From assembly GCA_964036275.1 (NCBI GenBank), contig OZ038438.1, positions 16,537,720-16,601,719 on the forward strand: a DNA stretch of 64,000 nucleotides, read 5' to 3'. Positions within the stretch are counted from its first letter, which is position 1. Each line of letters begins with the position of its first letter. The translations under genes were made by a program, and so were the position numbers. Of the stretch, positions 25,657-56,198 are shown one piece after another. The notes beneath the pieces were generated by a model. The model saw only the letters and a list, made by a program, of their open reading frames with translations, was not told the DNA's origin and did not search any database. The DNA is from Litoditis marina (lineage: Eukaryota > Nematoda > Chromadorea > Rhabditida > Rhabditidae).

Positions 25657-28600
25657 ATGGACGTGAGGTCAGATGTTGGAATTTCGTTACCTGGCAGAGC
25701 CAACTATAAAGTAGTCATGAACATAATTAGAAGAGCGCTGAGAATGCGCTCTCGGAGAAACAAAACGTCTTCCAACGGTCAGTTGTTTTTTGCTAATATG
25801 TAATTAACACTCATACTTGGTCTGGCGTGTGTTGGTCAACTTGATGACGTCATAAAGAACCCGAAGACGCGTTCAGAAGTCTAGCTTATAACGGACGAAC
25901 ACCATATCAAACGCGCTGATCGTGTTCAGCTTCCTTCTAGACGGGTTTGACCAAAAGAAACTTTAAGTAGCCATGTTATCCCTTGATCAGCATGCGTTCC
26001 CAATTCTCTAGAAGCCCTTCGGGGGCGCACAACCCGTACCTACCAACACCAACTAAAAACTGAAACGCTTTAGACGGTGGGCAGTATGAACAGATCTCAT
26101 AACTTTACCATTGATTAGTAAGTTTCAATGATGTCCTGTCGCAAAAAGAAGCATTGTTCTTCTCTTCAGATATCAGCAATGAGGAGTCCGTTGAACTATC
26201 CATTGTCGATCGCTTCTCAACATCTCCTATTAGTGAGTTTTTCTCTCGAAGGCTTTGTTATGAGTATACTGAACAACAATTACTTCGTTTAGTTTTTCGA
26301 ATTCATGTGTTATTGGAGCGGTCCAGTTAAGAACTCGCAATAAAGTGAGAAGGCGACAAGCATCCAATAGTCAAGTGGAGAGGAATGCGAGTTTTCAAAA
26401 TAGGTTTTTGCATTTTTTCAAAACTGGTAGCAGACATGAAGACTGCAACATTTATATTCTTCTGATGATCATTCTTCTACACGGTAACTATATCAAAGTA
26501 GAGCTCTACTTCCTATTTCGTGTTTGAGGTAGCGACGTGGCGTCGACATCGCGCGACTCACTGTCCATCGCGGCGGAGGCTCCCTCGGTATACGAAGACC
26601 CTTTCGTGGCCGTCACAGCCGACGGCACAATATACGTTAAATACTACTACGAGTTCAACCCCCGCACGGAGTTCAGGCCCGAAGATATCCATCAACCTCA
26701 TGTGGTCAGTTCTTCCGAAACTCCTACAGTACATATTCGAATTTTCCATTGACTTGATACGCAACTTTAAATTTGGCAGGAGTTCAAGATTCAAGATTCA
26801 AGATTTATTAGATCACTTCAAATCGTTGCGAAATGGTGTTCCTTGACTGCCCTCCAGATATCTTTATCTCTGCACACTCGGAATATCTCTTCGCCACGGA
26901 TATTGGGTGGCCGGACTCGGCCTCTTCTCACGGTTCGGTTATAACTCCGAACTGCCTCGACAAGTTCATCACGCCAACGGACCATTGGACGGCCACGCAG
27001 CCGCTCTCGATCAAACGGGCGCCACTCGGAAACGATCAGGGACCAACGACTCTTCGACATATGAGCAAGCCTGGAAGCAAAATTGAATTTATGTTTTGTA
27101 GCTTCCTGAGCTACATCCGACAACCGAGTTATTCCGCGGATAACGGTACTTAGGCGGTGGTCCTGGACAGGAATGTATTAAAAAAAAATTTGTAATTGAG
27201 AAGTATAGTCGAATGCGGAAGTCGTGAACTTTTCCGAATCACCGTATTCTCATTGTAGGAGTCTCAGTAGGAATTTAAAAGACTATACGTTTGCGGAATC
27301 TGTGAAAAAATAACACTATTTTGATCTCGAGTGAGAATTGTAGTTTGTCATTAACTACCTGCAAGCATATCACGCTCTGTTTTCAATGAGCCACGTCAAT
27401 GCTAATGGAAAATCTTTCAGAGAAAATGGTAAATTGGATACATTTGAACTAAAGCAAATTTTAACGACCGGTCCATTTCTACAACTGAATGTTGCTGAGT
27501 TTGGCTAAACGTCAAACTCAGTAATATTTCGAATAAGGTCATGCCATTGTTGTGGTGAACGCCCGGCGTGAATCGATGCTAACAAAGACACATGAACACA
27601 CACGGTCAAAACGCTGTCGGTTGAACTACAGGGCTAATTTAATTTATAGGGTTTGCTCTCTCCAAATCGAACCTATCCGCTCAATTTTTTTTTAGAAATT
27701 GTGAAAAAATTGAGATCAAACTTCGAACATGATAAGAAACTATCCTGTTCTTGCTCACATTGACGCGATGGTCCCACCACCAGTGTGTTTTCTTTGGCCA
27801 TAACGCTTACTTAAAGGGGGACAGAAAGGAAAGTCAATATGAAAGAGCTTATCAAGAGAAACCGATAAGTATAACTTTCAATTCAAACTAACGAACCTAA
27901 TGTGCATACGGTTGACACGTGTTTGCCTGTTTTGGCGCGCGTAACGTTATACTTAGGTATCCCGGGGTACCTAAACTAGCTTTCCTTTCTGCCCCCCTTT
28001 CATCAGCAACAACACGAAGTCTCGCAATAGGCGAATGTAGTGACTGCAAACAGCAAATTCGCGAAAGATGGCAGGACAAAAATAAAGTATAATTATAATC
28101 ATACTCAGAAAAAACTAGCGAGGACGTTGAGAATATCACGACTTCGCAAAGTCTACTATGCCGCTCCAGACGAGTTGAACTCGCCGGATGCCTGTAAGCA
28201 ATGGGGTATCTCGCGGAACGATGTTTGGTGGGCAAGTCACGTGAACAGGTGAATAGACATACTAAATGTTAATTTGATTTCCGAAATTAGAGATTTGGAA
28301 AATGATATTACCAGACCTTTCACCTCTGAAGCTTTTGTATAATGTAAATCGGGTTGAAAACTGGCTACTCTGTATAGCGCGAGATACTGGTATATATTTT
28401 TTCTCTCAGGTCTTTTTCAGATTGACATTCGTCCCTTTCTCTCCAATAAAATCTGACCGGAACGCACAGAATTTTCTTAAGTGGAATAAATTTTATTGTC
28501 GCAAGTTTTCGCTTCATTTTAATGCTTTTCAGGCAGCATTCGATAAATCAATACTATTCTGTTGTACTCGATGATGGGAAATCGATACGAGCAGGATGTT

Positions 28601-29508
28601 CAGTGGTTAACTTGGAGGCGTTCGTGGAGTGTCTACGCTGCATGGGATTGGATCAATGTTGCAGGTTAGCCAAAACCATTTCAGACCCAAATAGAAAGAC
28701 ACTATTTTCTTTGTAAAAAAAGAGTTTAATAGTTCAGTTCTCCTGACAAATTCAATACCAAAAACTGTAGACATACCTAAAAGTACTTACTGCTAAAAGT
28801 ACTAAAAGTACTGTAGCAAATGATGCTGAAACGAAACGTCAATTTATGATACACGTACTCGAAGACGGGCCTAGCTTGTTTTGAAACCACGAATGTCCAC
28901 CTAGCTAAAAGTTAACTGACAAAATAACCTAATCGAAGCATACACCTACCTCTCATTCAAAAGTTTGAGCTGATTTCATCTTTTTTACGTTCATGTATAA
29001 GTCGATATTCCCTTGTTCATGTTCGATTTTTTTTTAAAATTTGAGGAAACCTTTGGGCACAACATTTATTTTTTCCCGATCAAGAAAAACTGTTGCAATT
29101 TAGCGTTGTTCGTGGTCTGCCGTCCCCGCCAATCAATCGTTGCAAAATACCATTTATAGATGAAGATGATGAAGGTAAAGATAATGTTCTGCTTCTTTGT
29201 CTAACTCGCAGTTACGTTGGTCGAACAATCTATTCACTATGTTAACGAACAAATGCTGGAACAAAAGCCTAGGAGTTCTCGAAGGAATTGACATATCCAA
29301 ATGCCACTTCCATTTAGAAAACCATGAATCCATCATAAAAACGGTTGGGGTGAAGCAACATTTAGCGTCATACAAACATCACTACCGCTTATGTTGGTGT
29401 GACTATACTTGTGAAATATTGGGGTTTTATCATATGTGATCCTTTCACTATTGTTTTAAACCTGTTGTGCTGTATTTCATTATCTTTTCAGGACTTTCTA
29501 CGGTTTAA
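25657..29508 (+). CDS. Small beta-rich (bacterial-PH-like) domain protein
   Basis: Model: 25657-25777, 26170-26232, 26529-26704, 28109-28248, 28533-28664, 29104-29174, 29492-29508 (seven coding segments including a 17-nt terminal exon). Phases agree throughout; 239 aa. A spliced-leader-type acceptor (CTATTTCAG, 25620-25628) precedes the ATG by 28 nt. A basic N-terminus (IIRRALRMRSRRNK) and an acidic linker lead to ADGTIYVKYYYEFNP (about 92-106), RLRKVYYAAPDELN (131-144), QWGISRNDVWWASHVN (151-166), YYSVVLDDGKSIRAG (174-188) and FVECLRCMGLD. A repeated Y/F-rich strand, then R-K-V-Y-Y, W-G-x-S and W-W, with a closing helix, resembles small PH-like folds (bacterial PH type). This is inference from pattern, not a database match. 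Intron 3 holds an RTE fragment and a MITE. Related in part to the gene at 19117-20082. The donor at 26704 (GTG|GTCAGT) is weak, so DIHQPHV may not be retained. Confidence 0.7.
26782..27155 (-). mobile_element. 5'-truncated RTE-type non-LTR retrotransposon fragment
   Basis: The minus strand encodes about 110 residues matching the C-terminal tail of RTE/CR1-type reverse transcriptases: ITRLSDVAQEATKHKF, then SRWSLIVSEWRPFD, then RGRPMVRWRDEL. The ORF is open to its 5' boundary, where the copy breaks off. Just after the stop comes a short 3' tail with AATAAA followed by three TCTTGAA repeats; short tandem tails are typical of RTE insertions. It lies antisense in intron 3 of the gene at 25657-29508. 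Catalytic domains are absent, so it cannot mobilise itself. Confidence 0.75.
27811..28000. mobile_element. MITE-like element, family 1, copy 2
   Basis: A 190-bp element with ends TTAAAGGGGGACAG and CTTTCTGCCCCCCTTT, highly similar along its whole length to 9908-10096, including the GGTATCCCGGGGTACC core. The left TTAA is kept; the right flank reads TCATC, so the duplication is lost or mutated there. It is in intron 3 of the gene at 25657-29508. Confidence 0.8.
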
Positions 29509-31458
29509 CAAGGTTTTCTAACCTATCTCGGGCTTCTCAGGGATTGCATGGTCTCCATTTTTTTTTACTGAACATTACATTTGTGTACTCTATGAATTTG
29601 ACTACGTCTTTACATTTATGGTTATTGAAGGATTAGCAGACAGATTCTAGAACTTTTCTTACTTCTTCGTAAGCATGTTGTCACCAGGTAAGAAAAAATA
29701 AGACATTTTAAGACAAGTTGCAGAATTCGTGATAGTCTTTGGCAGTAATTCTCAGCGTAACTCTATCTGCTAGTCCTACAAAAATGTACGCCGGTGGACA
29801 AAATAATAGAAAATATAGTAAAGACCGTACCGCTGTAATCCAAAAAATGCGGATGTTCAAAAATATTATTTGAATTCATAAATCTCATTGAGACACTGGA
29901 GCTTTTCAAAATCTCTTATGACGAAATCTTCTTTTACTTTTTCTGTTGGTTGATCTGTTGTTTTGTCTACCGGTGCAAACTTGTATCTATGCCGTGACAT
30001 TGCAAAACATATCAAGATCTTTACTTATTATAACTCTGTTTCCTACAAAATAAACATTTATGCATCTGTTATTAGTTTCACCTTACGGATAAAGTGAATC
30101 AAATCTGAACATATTCACCTCAATAAAAAAAACCAGAACGTTTTCCCAAACACAGAGTGTAGAACTCTAAAATGGGGGGGGGGAGGTAACTTGCATTTTC
30201 TATCTAGAGCATGACGGAACTCACACAATAGTTTGCGTGGGTCTTTTCACAAGCACACGTGCTCTGTCATGGATAACCCTCGAGATATGGATCTATCGGA
30301 ACCCTAACTATCCGATCTCTCGAGTCGGGCCATACAAAAATGTAGCTTAGCTCAAAAATAATTGTTAATGGGTTCCTATAGTTGTTTTCAGATATTATCC
30401 AACTGCTCCAAGTTTTGCGAACCAGATTCTAAGCGAATAGCTGCGCAGAATAATTTTTGATGACAACATTGCTGACTTTCAACCAATTTTTCAAACAAGC
30501 GAGTGTGAACTGAACTGAACATTGGTGTTTTCACTAAACTGTGTGGGAATTAGAGGAAGAATGTGTTTGAAGGATTAAAAAATGACATTGTTTATTCACT
30601 ACTAGCATGTGTTGTTGTGGTAGAATTGGATTGATCGAGTGGGCACCGCAGACCAGAATCAGGCTTCAATAAATTATCTTTTCTAATTCTTATCATCCTT
30701 ATGATATTTCTCATTTTATAACTTTGCTGAAGAGCTAAGAATGAATGCCAAATCATGGTTTATCTACTTTGAAGACGTGTTGTTATTCGCGCAGAACTGG
30801 AGCCATCATGTGTGTCTCCAAGTTAATGGTGGCTGTAAGGAAGTTCCTCCTTCTCTTGGCCTCACCGAGATCATAGAACTTCTCCACGTGTTTCTGAATC
30901 GACACAACTTAATCATCAACTGCAGTTAAAGGTGACCGGAAATGACTTTTATTTTTAACATATCCACCTGAAGTACGTTATACAGACATTTATGCAAACG
31001 TTGTTGTCTGATTCTGAAGCAATGTAATCAGCTCGAATCCAAATCCCTGTTCAAGTTGATTTCTGATCTACGTGATCGAAGAAAACCGCTACTCGAACGT
31101 GTGGTTACGTGAAATATATCATTTTTCCAAATAAGTGACTATTTCTTATATTTTCAGTATAGGTGTGCATGAAACCGTAGTCCTTCTATTCTTTGGGTGC
31201 GAGAGCTGTCAATAAGCAGAGTTTCATTGTTGAGGCGAATAATATATATTAGGATGGAGAAGCAACTCGTAAAGTCTTCAATAACCTGATTAAGTGTACA
31301 ATTATTTTTTTGAAGTAGTAATAACTTGAGATATCAGTTTATGGGTGGACTATCTTTCTCTATTAAACTTCGGACTAATCAAAGGATTAATGATACAGGA
31401 GAAAACAAACTAGTTTGGGAAACTGTAACTACATGCCAGCTATCTACAGTCCCCGACT
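29509..31458. other. Intergenic stretch, no gene seen
   Basis: About 2 kb between converging genes. It holds a short G run (about 30174-30184) and an isolated ORF at 30741-30929 (+) that lacks supporting exons. Nothing else recognised. Confidence 0.4.
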
Positions 31459-32407
31459 CTATTCCCAGCTGGCGGAGAGGGTGAGTTGGAAACAAAGACC
31501 GTGTTGGTCTGAGATGTCTACTGTCTGCATCTTTTTCACCTCTACCCTCCATCGTTTTTGAAGCAGATCAACTAATACCAATGGTTTGATGACCGGCATT
31601 TTGAAATCTAGAACATGAGATACTTTCTCTAGAAACTTTAGTTCGACTATAATAAAGAAACGCACTCCGTTGCAGTTGTATGAAATCCATAGGTAGAGTT
31701 CGAGAGCAGAGATTTCAGAGTCCGTCCCGAATAATGTGAAGTTCTCATTGAGGGGCACCTCCCGCTGATCTAATACGTCATCCTCATCGAGATCTTCCCA
31801 AACCGCTGTCAATTAGAATGAATGAATCGGGGTATGAATCGAATTGGGCTTAAGACCTTGTTTTTGCAAAACAATTTCCATCTCACTCCGAAATTGTCAA
31901 ATGTGAAGCCACAGGAATAACTTGTTGAAGAAAACTACTCAGATTAAAAAGCCTTCTCGCGAATATGATGGTTGAGGAGAATGTGGTCTAAAACATGAAT
32001 GTCGAAATGAAAGATGTTCTTCATGTTGAAATTTGGCTTCAGAACGAAATGCTGGAACTGGAAACGAAAACGTGAAGAATGACGCAGCGTGCATGGCATC
32101 AAATAAGCGCACATAGAGACCGAGTTCGAATTCCACGCTAATCTTTCTCATCTCCCTAATCATAAAAAATTAATATTACCTAAGAACATCAGATTTGTTT
32201 GTTTCTAGCTAGACAGACCAGTTTATCTAGACGATGTCAAATCAAAAATATATACCTACTTCCGCTGAAATCTCTCTCCATGAGGAAAACGACCGCTGAT
32301 TTTCGGAAAGGATTGCTGCATATCAGCATTCCATTCAACGTCACTTCGGTAGCAAGTGCATTTCCGAGAAAAAGAAGCGCAGCGAATAGCGGCGTGGCCG
32401 AGTTCAT
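31459..32407 (-). CDS. Transthyretin-like (TTR) family secreted protein
   Basis: Two exons, 32407-32260 and 31805-31459, joined in phase (A|CG), 164 aa. The N-terminus MNSATPLFAALLFLGNALA is a good signal peptide. The mature part starts TEVTLNGMLICSNPFRKSA, equivalent to the V-x-V-x-G-x-L-x-C start of nematode TTL proteins. Exon 2 has LDEDDVLDQREVPLNENFTLFG and ELYLWISYNCNG, matching the family's D-D-x-L, F-x-L-x-G and Y-L-x-I-x-x-N-C-N landmarks. NFT is a possible glycosylation site. TTL proteins (PF01060) are secreted; known members include the apoptotic-cell bridging protein TTR-52, but the role of this one is unknown. The C-terminal half (after NCN) is diverged, and a small extra intron there is possible. 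It lies 346 bp downstream of the thioesterase stop on the same strand. Confidence 0.7.
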
Positions 32408-32753
32408 CACGAATCGAATGAATGTTGTTCAACGCGAATAATTTTCAAACAACATAAAAATTAATAACAAATTTAATCATGATATTTAACTATTATTCAC
32501 TGATTGGCAACGACAAACCATCACAAACTTTCTAAATCATGCGCCTCCAAATGTTATTTAGCATCAATATGTAATATAACAATATCACCTACAGTTTCTA
32601 CTAAGCATTTACTAACAAAATTTCCGTACCGTGCGATCATAACCCGTGACAATATTAACAAAACATGTCTACTTCGCCTGAAAAGCAAGTAATTCCTATA
32701 TTGTATACACAGAAAACGAGAATAAAAGTTGACTAGATTCTAGATAATGTTGA

Positions 32754-41956
<9,203 letters not shown>

Positions 41957-43578
41957 GTCCTAAAACATGAATTTTCATTTTATTGTCCCACTGAGAGAAA
42001 ACAGTCACATCCACTAAAAACCAGTCTATATACTCTATAAAATCTACTTCTAAAAGACATTCCCGATATCGGTAATGATTTTTGGTAATGATTCATCGCG
42101 AAGAGAATGGAATATTGATATCATAGCCCAATCACCACATAGATAACAATAAGTATTTATTATATATATATATATATAACATATATATACATATACACAA
42201 TAATTAATTTAAATAAAGTTTCAATTAATTGAAGATATACAGAGAGCTGAATTATGTCGAGCGCGTCGCGATCGGCGCCGCCCTGTTTCGCATTATGGCG
42301 CACTATTCTTCAGATTTAGTCTGTTCCACGCCCTTGTCACGCTCTACCGTATAATACAGACAATTAAATCAGTACTTTGGTAGAAACTTTACGGTTATTT
42401 TCTGAATTGCTAAGTGGACTTTCGAGTATTCATTCGATTGTTTAAACAATTGACAATTTTCAATATTACAATCATTCCCAGTGAAGACGTGGGTGCGAAT
42501 ACGATATAGCTATAGAAGCGGTGCAAGTATCAAAGATGGCACAAAAGCGTTTTTGAATGCACGCCGTTGAGATTTAACAAATCAGCTTTCCTTTCGGCGG
42601 CTCTTGTAGTTTGATCAAAGGCGCGCATTTAAATTATAATCACAAAGAGACCATCTGATCAGAAATGCAGAGATTGAAAAAAAAACTACCAGTATATATT
42701 CCAGCAATCCTTCAACGACACTTCTAAAATTTAAAATGAGGAAAATTGTGTTCAATGTCACCTCACCCATACTCCACTTGCTAGTGTTGTCATCGAATAA
42801 GTACCATTACATGAACATTTATAGTTTTACTCAATGAGGCTTGGTTGATTAGTGTTTCAATCAATTTGATTGTTCCACTTACTTTTTGTATTGTGATAGG
42901 TATGCATTTAAAACGTTTCTGTATTTTCACCAGTTTTTTTTCTCGCATTTTTTGTAACTCGTTCTCGGTGTACATCACGGATATCGCTTCAATTAGAGAA
43001 CAGAGGAAAACGAAGGTGAAAAACTTGTAGGTTTAAATTGATTTTGAAGCTTCATATGATGATACTGCTATGTCAGAAGTCAAAAAGAGTGAGAAGTGGT
43101 ATCTTAAAAAGAAAATTTGATAGTCAGCTTCAGTGCCTTTTTTTGCAGCGCACTGAGTTACCAAACTGTATTGAAATGAGTTGTCAGGAAGATCAAGGAG
43201 TGAGACTTTCCTGTTGGTTTTGTCATCTGTGTTTACTTGCGCGATGGTGGATGGACACAATTTTGTGAGTGGCTAACTACAAGGTGTTCAATATGATGAG
43301 GAATATGACGACGTGGCCTTCGGAATATGGGTAAAAAACAGAATGACAATGCCAAATTTGCGTCTTTTTTCAAAGATGTGAAAGATTTATTTTCATAATT
43401 TGCTCATATACGAAGCTGTACGTCGTTTTTTGTTCAGTGTCTGTTCACCAATATCGATTATAGATGATGCTTCTAGGGAACACAACAAATAAGTTTTGTC
43501 TAAGTTTAAAACTGTAGTTTTCAAGATTCATTTGTGTAAACGTTGAATTGTGAGTAGTTAATCCATGTTCTTCTATCT
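41957..43578. other. Intergenic stretch, no gene seen
   Basis: Upstream of the thioesterase start. It includes a (TA)n tract (about 42157-42195). The short ORFs at 42845-43030 (+) and 43033-43260 (-) are AT-rich and lack splice support. Confidence 0.4.
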
Positions 43579-44075
43579 TTACTTTCCATAGTAATACACG
43601 GGTTGCAGTCCACGATGATCATATTGATGACGATACTGAAAAAAAAAACCAATTTTGCTGTGAAACAGTCTTACGGAAAAACTTATGCAACTTTTCGAAT
43701 GATTTTTTTTTGAAAGATGAGCTAACGGTTATCAAAACGTCATGGGCGATGACTTATAAACACATTTTCCTCTACATTCCAGTCCAGAAGAGATAAATCC
43801 ATACATAACCAGAACTTTCACTTAATAAACGTATTATTTACTTTTATACTTTCACCCCTGAATAGATTTAGTTCAGTCAGTTAAATAATTTCTTAAATTG
43901 CATTGATTCAATATCAGTCCGACTATGTCGTTTCAGTGAAGAGATTACCTACCCAATCACGAATCACGTCACTTGCACTTTCTGACGACAACTTCCAACG
44001 ATATATTTTTGGACCCGCATTTACAGTCATCACACACGCCATGATAAGCATCACACAAAGAAAAGTGAAACGCAT
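43579..44075 (-). CDS. Small secreted peptide precursor, possible neuropeptide-like protein
   Basis: Two exons, 44075-43953 and 43635-43579, phase 0, 59 aa. A spliced-leader-type acceptor (TTTACTTCCAG) lies 4 nt before the ATG. Residues 1-20 (MRFTFLCVMLIMACVMTVNA) form a clear signal peptide. The mature part would begin GPKIYRWKLSSESASD and end LQPVYYYGK. A terminal Gly-Lys is what carboxypeptidase and amidating enzymes use to make a C-terminal amide, so an amidated peptide is possible. There are no cysteines in the mature part, which argues against a defensin-type fold. No dibasic pair other than the end is visible, so the product may be one 37-38-residue peptide. I recognise no family member. 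Confidence 0.6.
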
Positions 44076-45879
44076 TATTCTGGAAGTAAAAGGATGGTTA
44101 GCACGCTACATATAAATAACAGTACAGATATGGTTTTCATCATGACCGATGAGACAATCGGACAGCACCGCCAATGAGTTTTGTTCATTCGAAATTTTAT
44201 TGACACGCCACACAAATATAATTGGCCGAAGTCTCATTGAGAACGACAAGTGCACATGCTGAGACAAAAAGTGAACTGAAGTGAACCACAATAATCGTAC
44301 ATGAAAACATTTCTACACAGGCTGGCACGTATGTGTTTTTGAATTGTAGAGCGATCAAGGTAAACGAAAAATATATAAAAAGAAGTTGCTGCTAATAGAG
44401 CGATAGGAAGCAGTCGTAGAGAATGAAACAAGTAGTGTCTTATTGTGAAATGAAGTGTTTATCTGCTGCTGGAAATAGTCATGAATGCGTGACACCTCTC
44501 TATCAAGTTTATTGCTGTGTTCGCTAAACTTCCGTCATAGGGATCAATCAGGTTACACTCCAATCAAAACATTCATGCGCGATTCAAACAATGAAAAACA
44601 ATGAAGCACGCCAATAATAAACTTTTGGAAACTGCATCTCATATTTTCTCCCTACATGGAAACGAGTAGAAATTTGTGATTGATTTTTATATGAACGCTC
44701 TCTAGGTTATACTATCAATATGCATTCCTTAGGGATTCGTTTTGCAATATAATAATCTTGTAATAATTTAGCTAATGTATTTTACTACTTTATCTTCTGC
44801 ATAAGCGCAATACACTTCGTATTTTTGTACCCCGCTCGTTTGGACATTTATAACATGGTTTTATCTTCGAGGTTCGGGAAGTCAGCTAGCAATAATTGTC
44901 GTAAAAGGGTGGTTTTGTAAAAAGGAAACTGAGAATCGATTTTTATTTGATACATTCTGGAAACATGTTAAGCAATTTTGATAATAACTTGACCAACAAT
45001 AAGAGATTGTGGACGAACATAAATAAGACAGATATACCTAAGAGAACCACACAACTCATAGACTACGCAATCTGGCCAAATCTGTTGTGTCATTTTTGGT
45101 ATAAACTCGGCAACTAAATTTTAGAGAGGTATGTATTGCTTTATCTAGTACATATATTCAAACCTCGTGACTAATGAAAAGTAGAAACTTTGACGGAGCA
45201 GTGATTTTTGACTGGCGGTTGGAATGAAAACGAAATTGAAACTAGGAACTTCACGAGTTCGGTGGCACAAACAGTTCGGTGGCAGTGGTGGAAAATAAAC
45301 ACAACAGATTGGAAGAGCATATTAGATATTATTTGAAAACTATGTTAGAATGATGACTGTTAGGCACCGGTCAGATTCAGAAATTATGACAAGAACGATA
45401 AATCTTATCTGCTGGTAATTGCAGATGAATAGATGTACTCAATTCACGTGAATAACCCTCCAAAACGACCGAATTCCGTGTCACCTGCTTAATGTATTCA
45501 CGTGAAATAAGCTCTCTCTCATGTATACACTTGAAACATTAGATGAGTGACAAGTTGGCAATAAACAAAGACTACTTCCAAACAATATTTCCATGAGCGA
45601 CTAGAAAAGTTGAGAAACGGTGACCGACTAGATTCAATTAGCACCCTAGTAAGCTGGAAACTGGAACAACTGGAAAATAATGTCAGTTGTCCAATTGAAA
45701 GAATGACAAAAATCTGGCAGTATCTGCTTAGCAATTATGTTTGGCACGACGTGGAACCCACTTCGTTTGTCAATAAGATATATACCTAAACAATTATGAC
45801 TAGAAACGGAGGTTACCATAACACGTTATTGATTATGCAATGTGTTCCATGATGAGAGGATGAGCTGTGAGGATGAGTG
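44076..45879. other. Intergenic stretch, no gene seen
   Basis: The region upstream of the small peptide gene and downstream of the innexin stop. Short ORFs only. It probably contains the peptide gene's promoter and the innexin 3' UTR. Confidence 0.4.
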
Positions 45880-54454
<8,575 letters not shown>

Positions 54455-55998
54455 CGGAGTGAACGACAGGATGGTCAGGGGAAATGAAAAGGCAATGAGA
54501 AGGAAGAGGGTGCTAACTAGAACAGAGAGAACTAGAGTATAGGTATTCAGCAGACGTCTACAAAGTTCTCATTGTTGGTCGAAGAAGCGCTAAATGATTG
54601 CAGCAACATAGTGGGCCGCTATGCAAGTGCATGAGTGGATAGGCGCTAACAATTGTAGTGCACGGGCACATTAGTATGCGAAGAGGGCGAGACATCACGC
54701 CAACCTCAGAGGTTGTAGAGAAAAAGTGGCAGGTGCAAAAATAATCAAATTGCAAACTTCATTCTCGGTGATAAAAATGAGCGGAAACTTTTTAACTGGT
54801 GAACTTGGCAATTTTCTGCTCCCGTCTTTCGGACACAGAGAAAAAGTTTATCGCAGTACGGATTCAATTTCATATTCCTTAACCTAGCATCCAATTTCCG
54901 TGCTAAATATTGTTTGCGTATACAACCCCCGGAGGCCGCAGTAACTCAATTTTTCTGATGGCATTTCAAGGTGTTATAGCTAGTCCTATAAACGCATCGG
55001 GCACGCAAATACATAACCCTCTCAATTTGTTCTCGAGAACCTGGCAATTTATTTGCAATGTGTTGTTATGACCAAAGAGATACTATGTCCCCTAAAAAAT
55101 AGTATGAACCATCGAACAAATTACTGTCAAAAGCACACGTGAGTTAACATGATAAGTTAACATGATAAGTGATAAGACCGGCATACAAGTTTAATCGAAT
55201 AGGTAAACCCCGTATCACTCAGAAAATGTTTTCGCTCGGAATATGCGCAAACATCAACTATAGTATGTATTCCCCACATATACTTGTGTTTCGAGTCTAG
55301 CGCTGATACTACATTTGCATTCGGTTAGCACTGCCACGTAATTACATTAGAGGGAAGGCTGATAGGTCAGATTTCCAGTGGAAAATAGCGTCCTAGCAAC
55401 AGCAACTAGCAAATTGCGTTGTTCACTGATAATTCGGTATCAGCAGAATCGGAATTGCGATCTATTGTGATAAGTAAGAAGAGCGGAAACTTTATCGTTG
55501 ATATGGTTACAATCAGTATATCAGTGCCATTTTACTAATTATCAGAAACTATAAATGGCAAAAACATGTCGGTCTGGGATCAAGAGGAGAAGTATTTGTG
55601 AGGCAACAGAGACATGCCAGAATTATTGTTCAACATGTTGACACAATTAGGAAAGGTAGCTGCATGTTCAAGCGGGCAACGCCGGAACCAGTCACAAGTT
55701 ATTTTCATTGTTCCAAACCACTAATAGACTGAAAAATTAGTGCCATGCTTTGTGACCGCTTTAGCTATCAAAAACTTGTGCGGTTGCTCCAAATTCGACA
55801 TGTTGGCAAAACTCATTCACTTCATAGAAGGATAGATGATACCCCAGCTGCATATTGTCTCAATATTTATATTACGTTTAGTCCTACGCGCCACATTACT
55901 GGTTAAACTCATGTAACGTCTTTATATATTTTGGCTGGTGAGATGTTTGAGACAAAAGTTAACATGAGGTCGCGTCTTGTACGGATCCGTTCTAGAAC

Positions 55999-56198
55999 NN
56001 NNNNNNNNNNNNNNNNNNNNNNNNNNNNNNNNNNNNNNNNNNNNNNNNNNNNNNNNNNNNNNNNNNNNNNNNNNNNNNNNNNNNNNNNNNNNNNNNNNNN
56101 NNNNNNNNNNNNNNNNNNNNNNNNNNNNNNNNNNNNNNNNNNNNNNNNNNNNNNNNNNNNNNNNNNNNNNNNNNNNNNNNNNNNNNNNNNNNNNNNNN
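55999..56198. other. Assembly gap (200 N)
   Basis: Exactly 200 unknown bases, a conventional scaffold-gap length. ORFs spanning it are meaningless. Confidence 0.99.

Noticed and set aside
31939..32163. Minus-strand ORF (VEFELGLYVRLFDAM) between the two transthyretin-like exons
   Set aside because: The flanking exons join in phase without it and match the family continuously; it is best read as intron.
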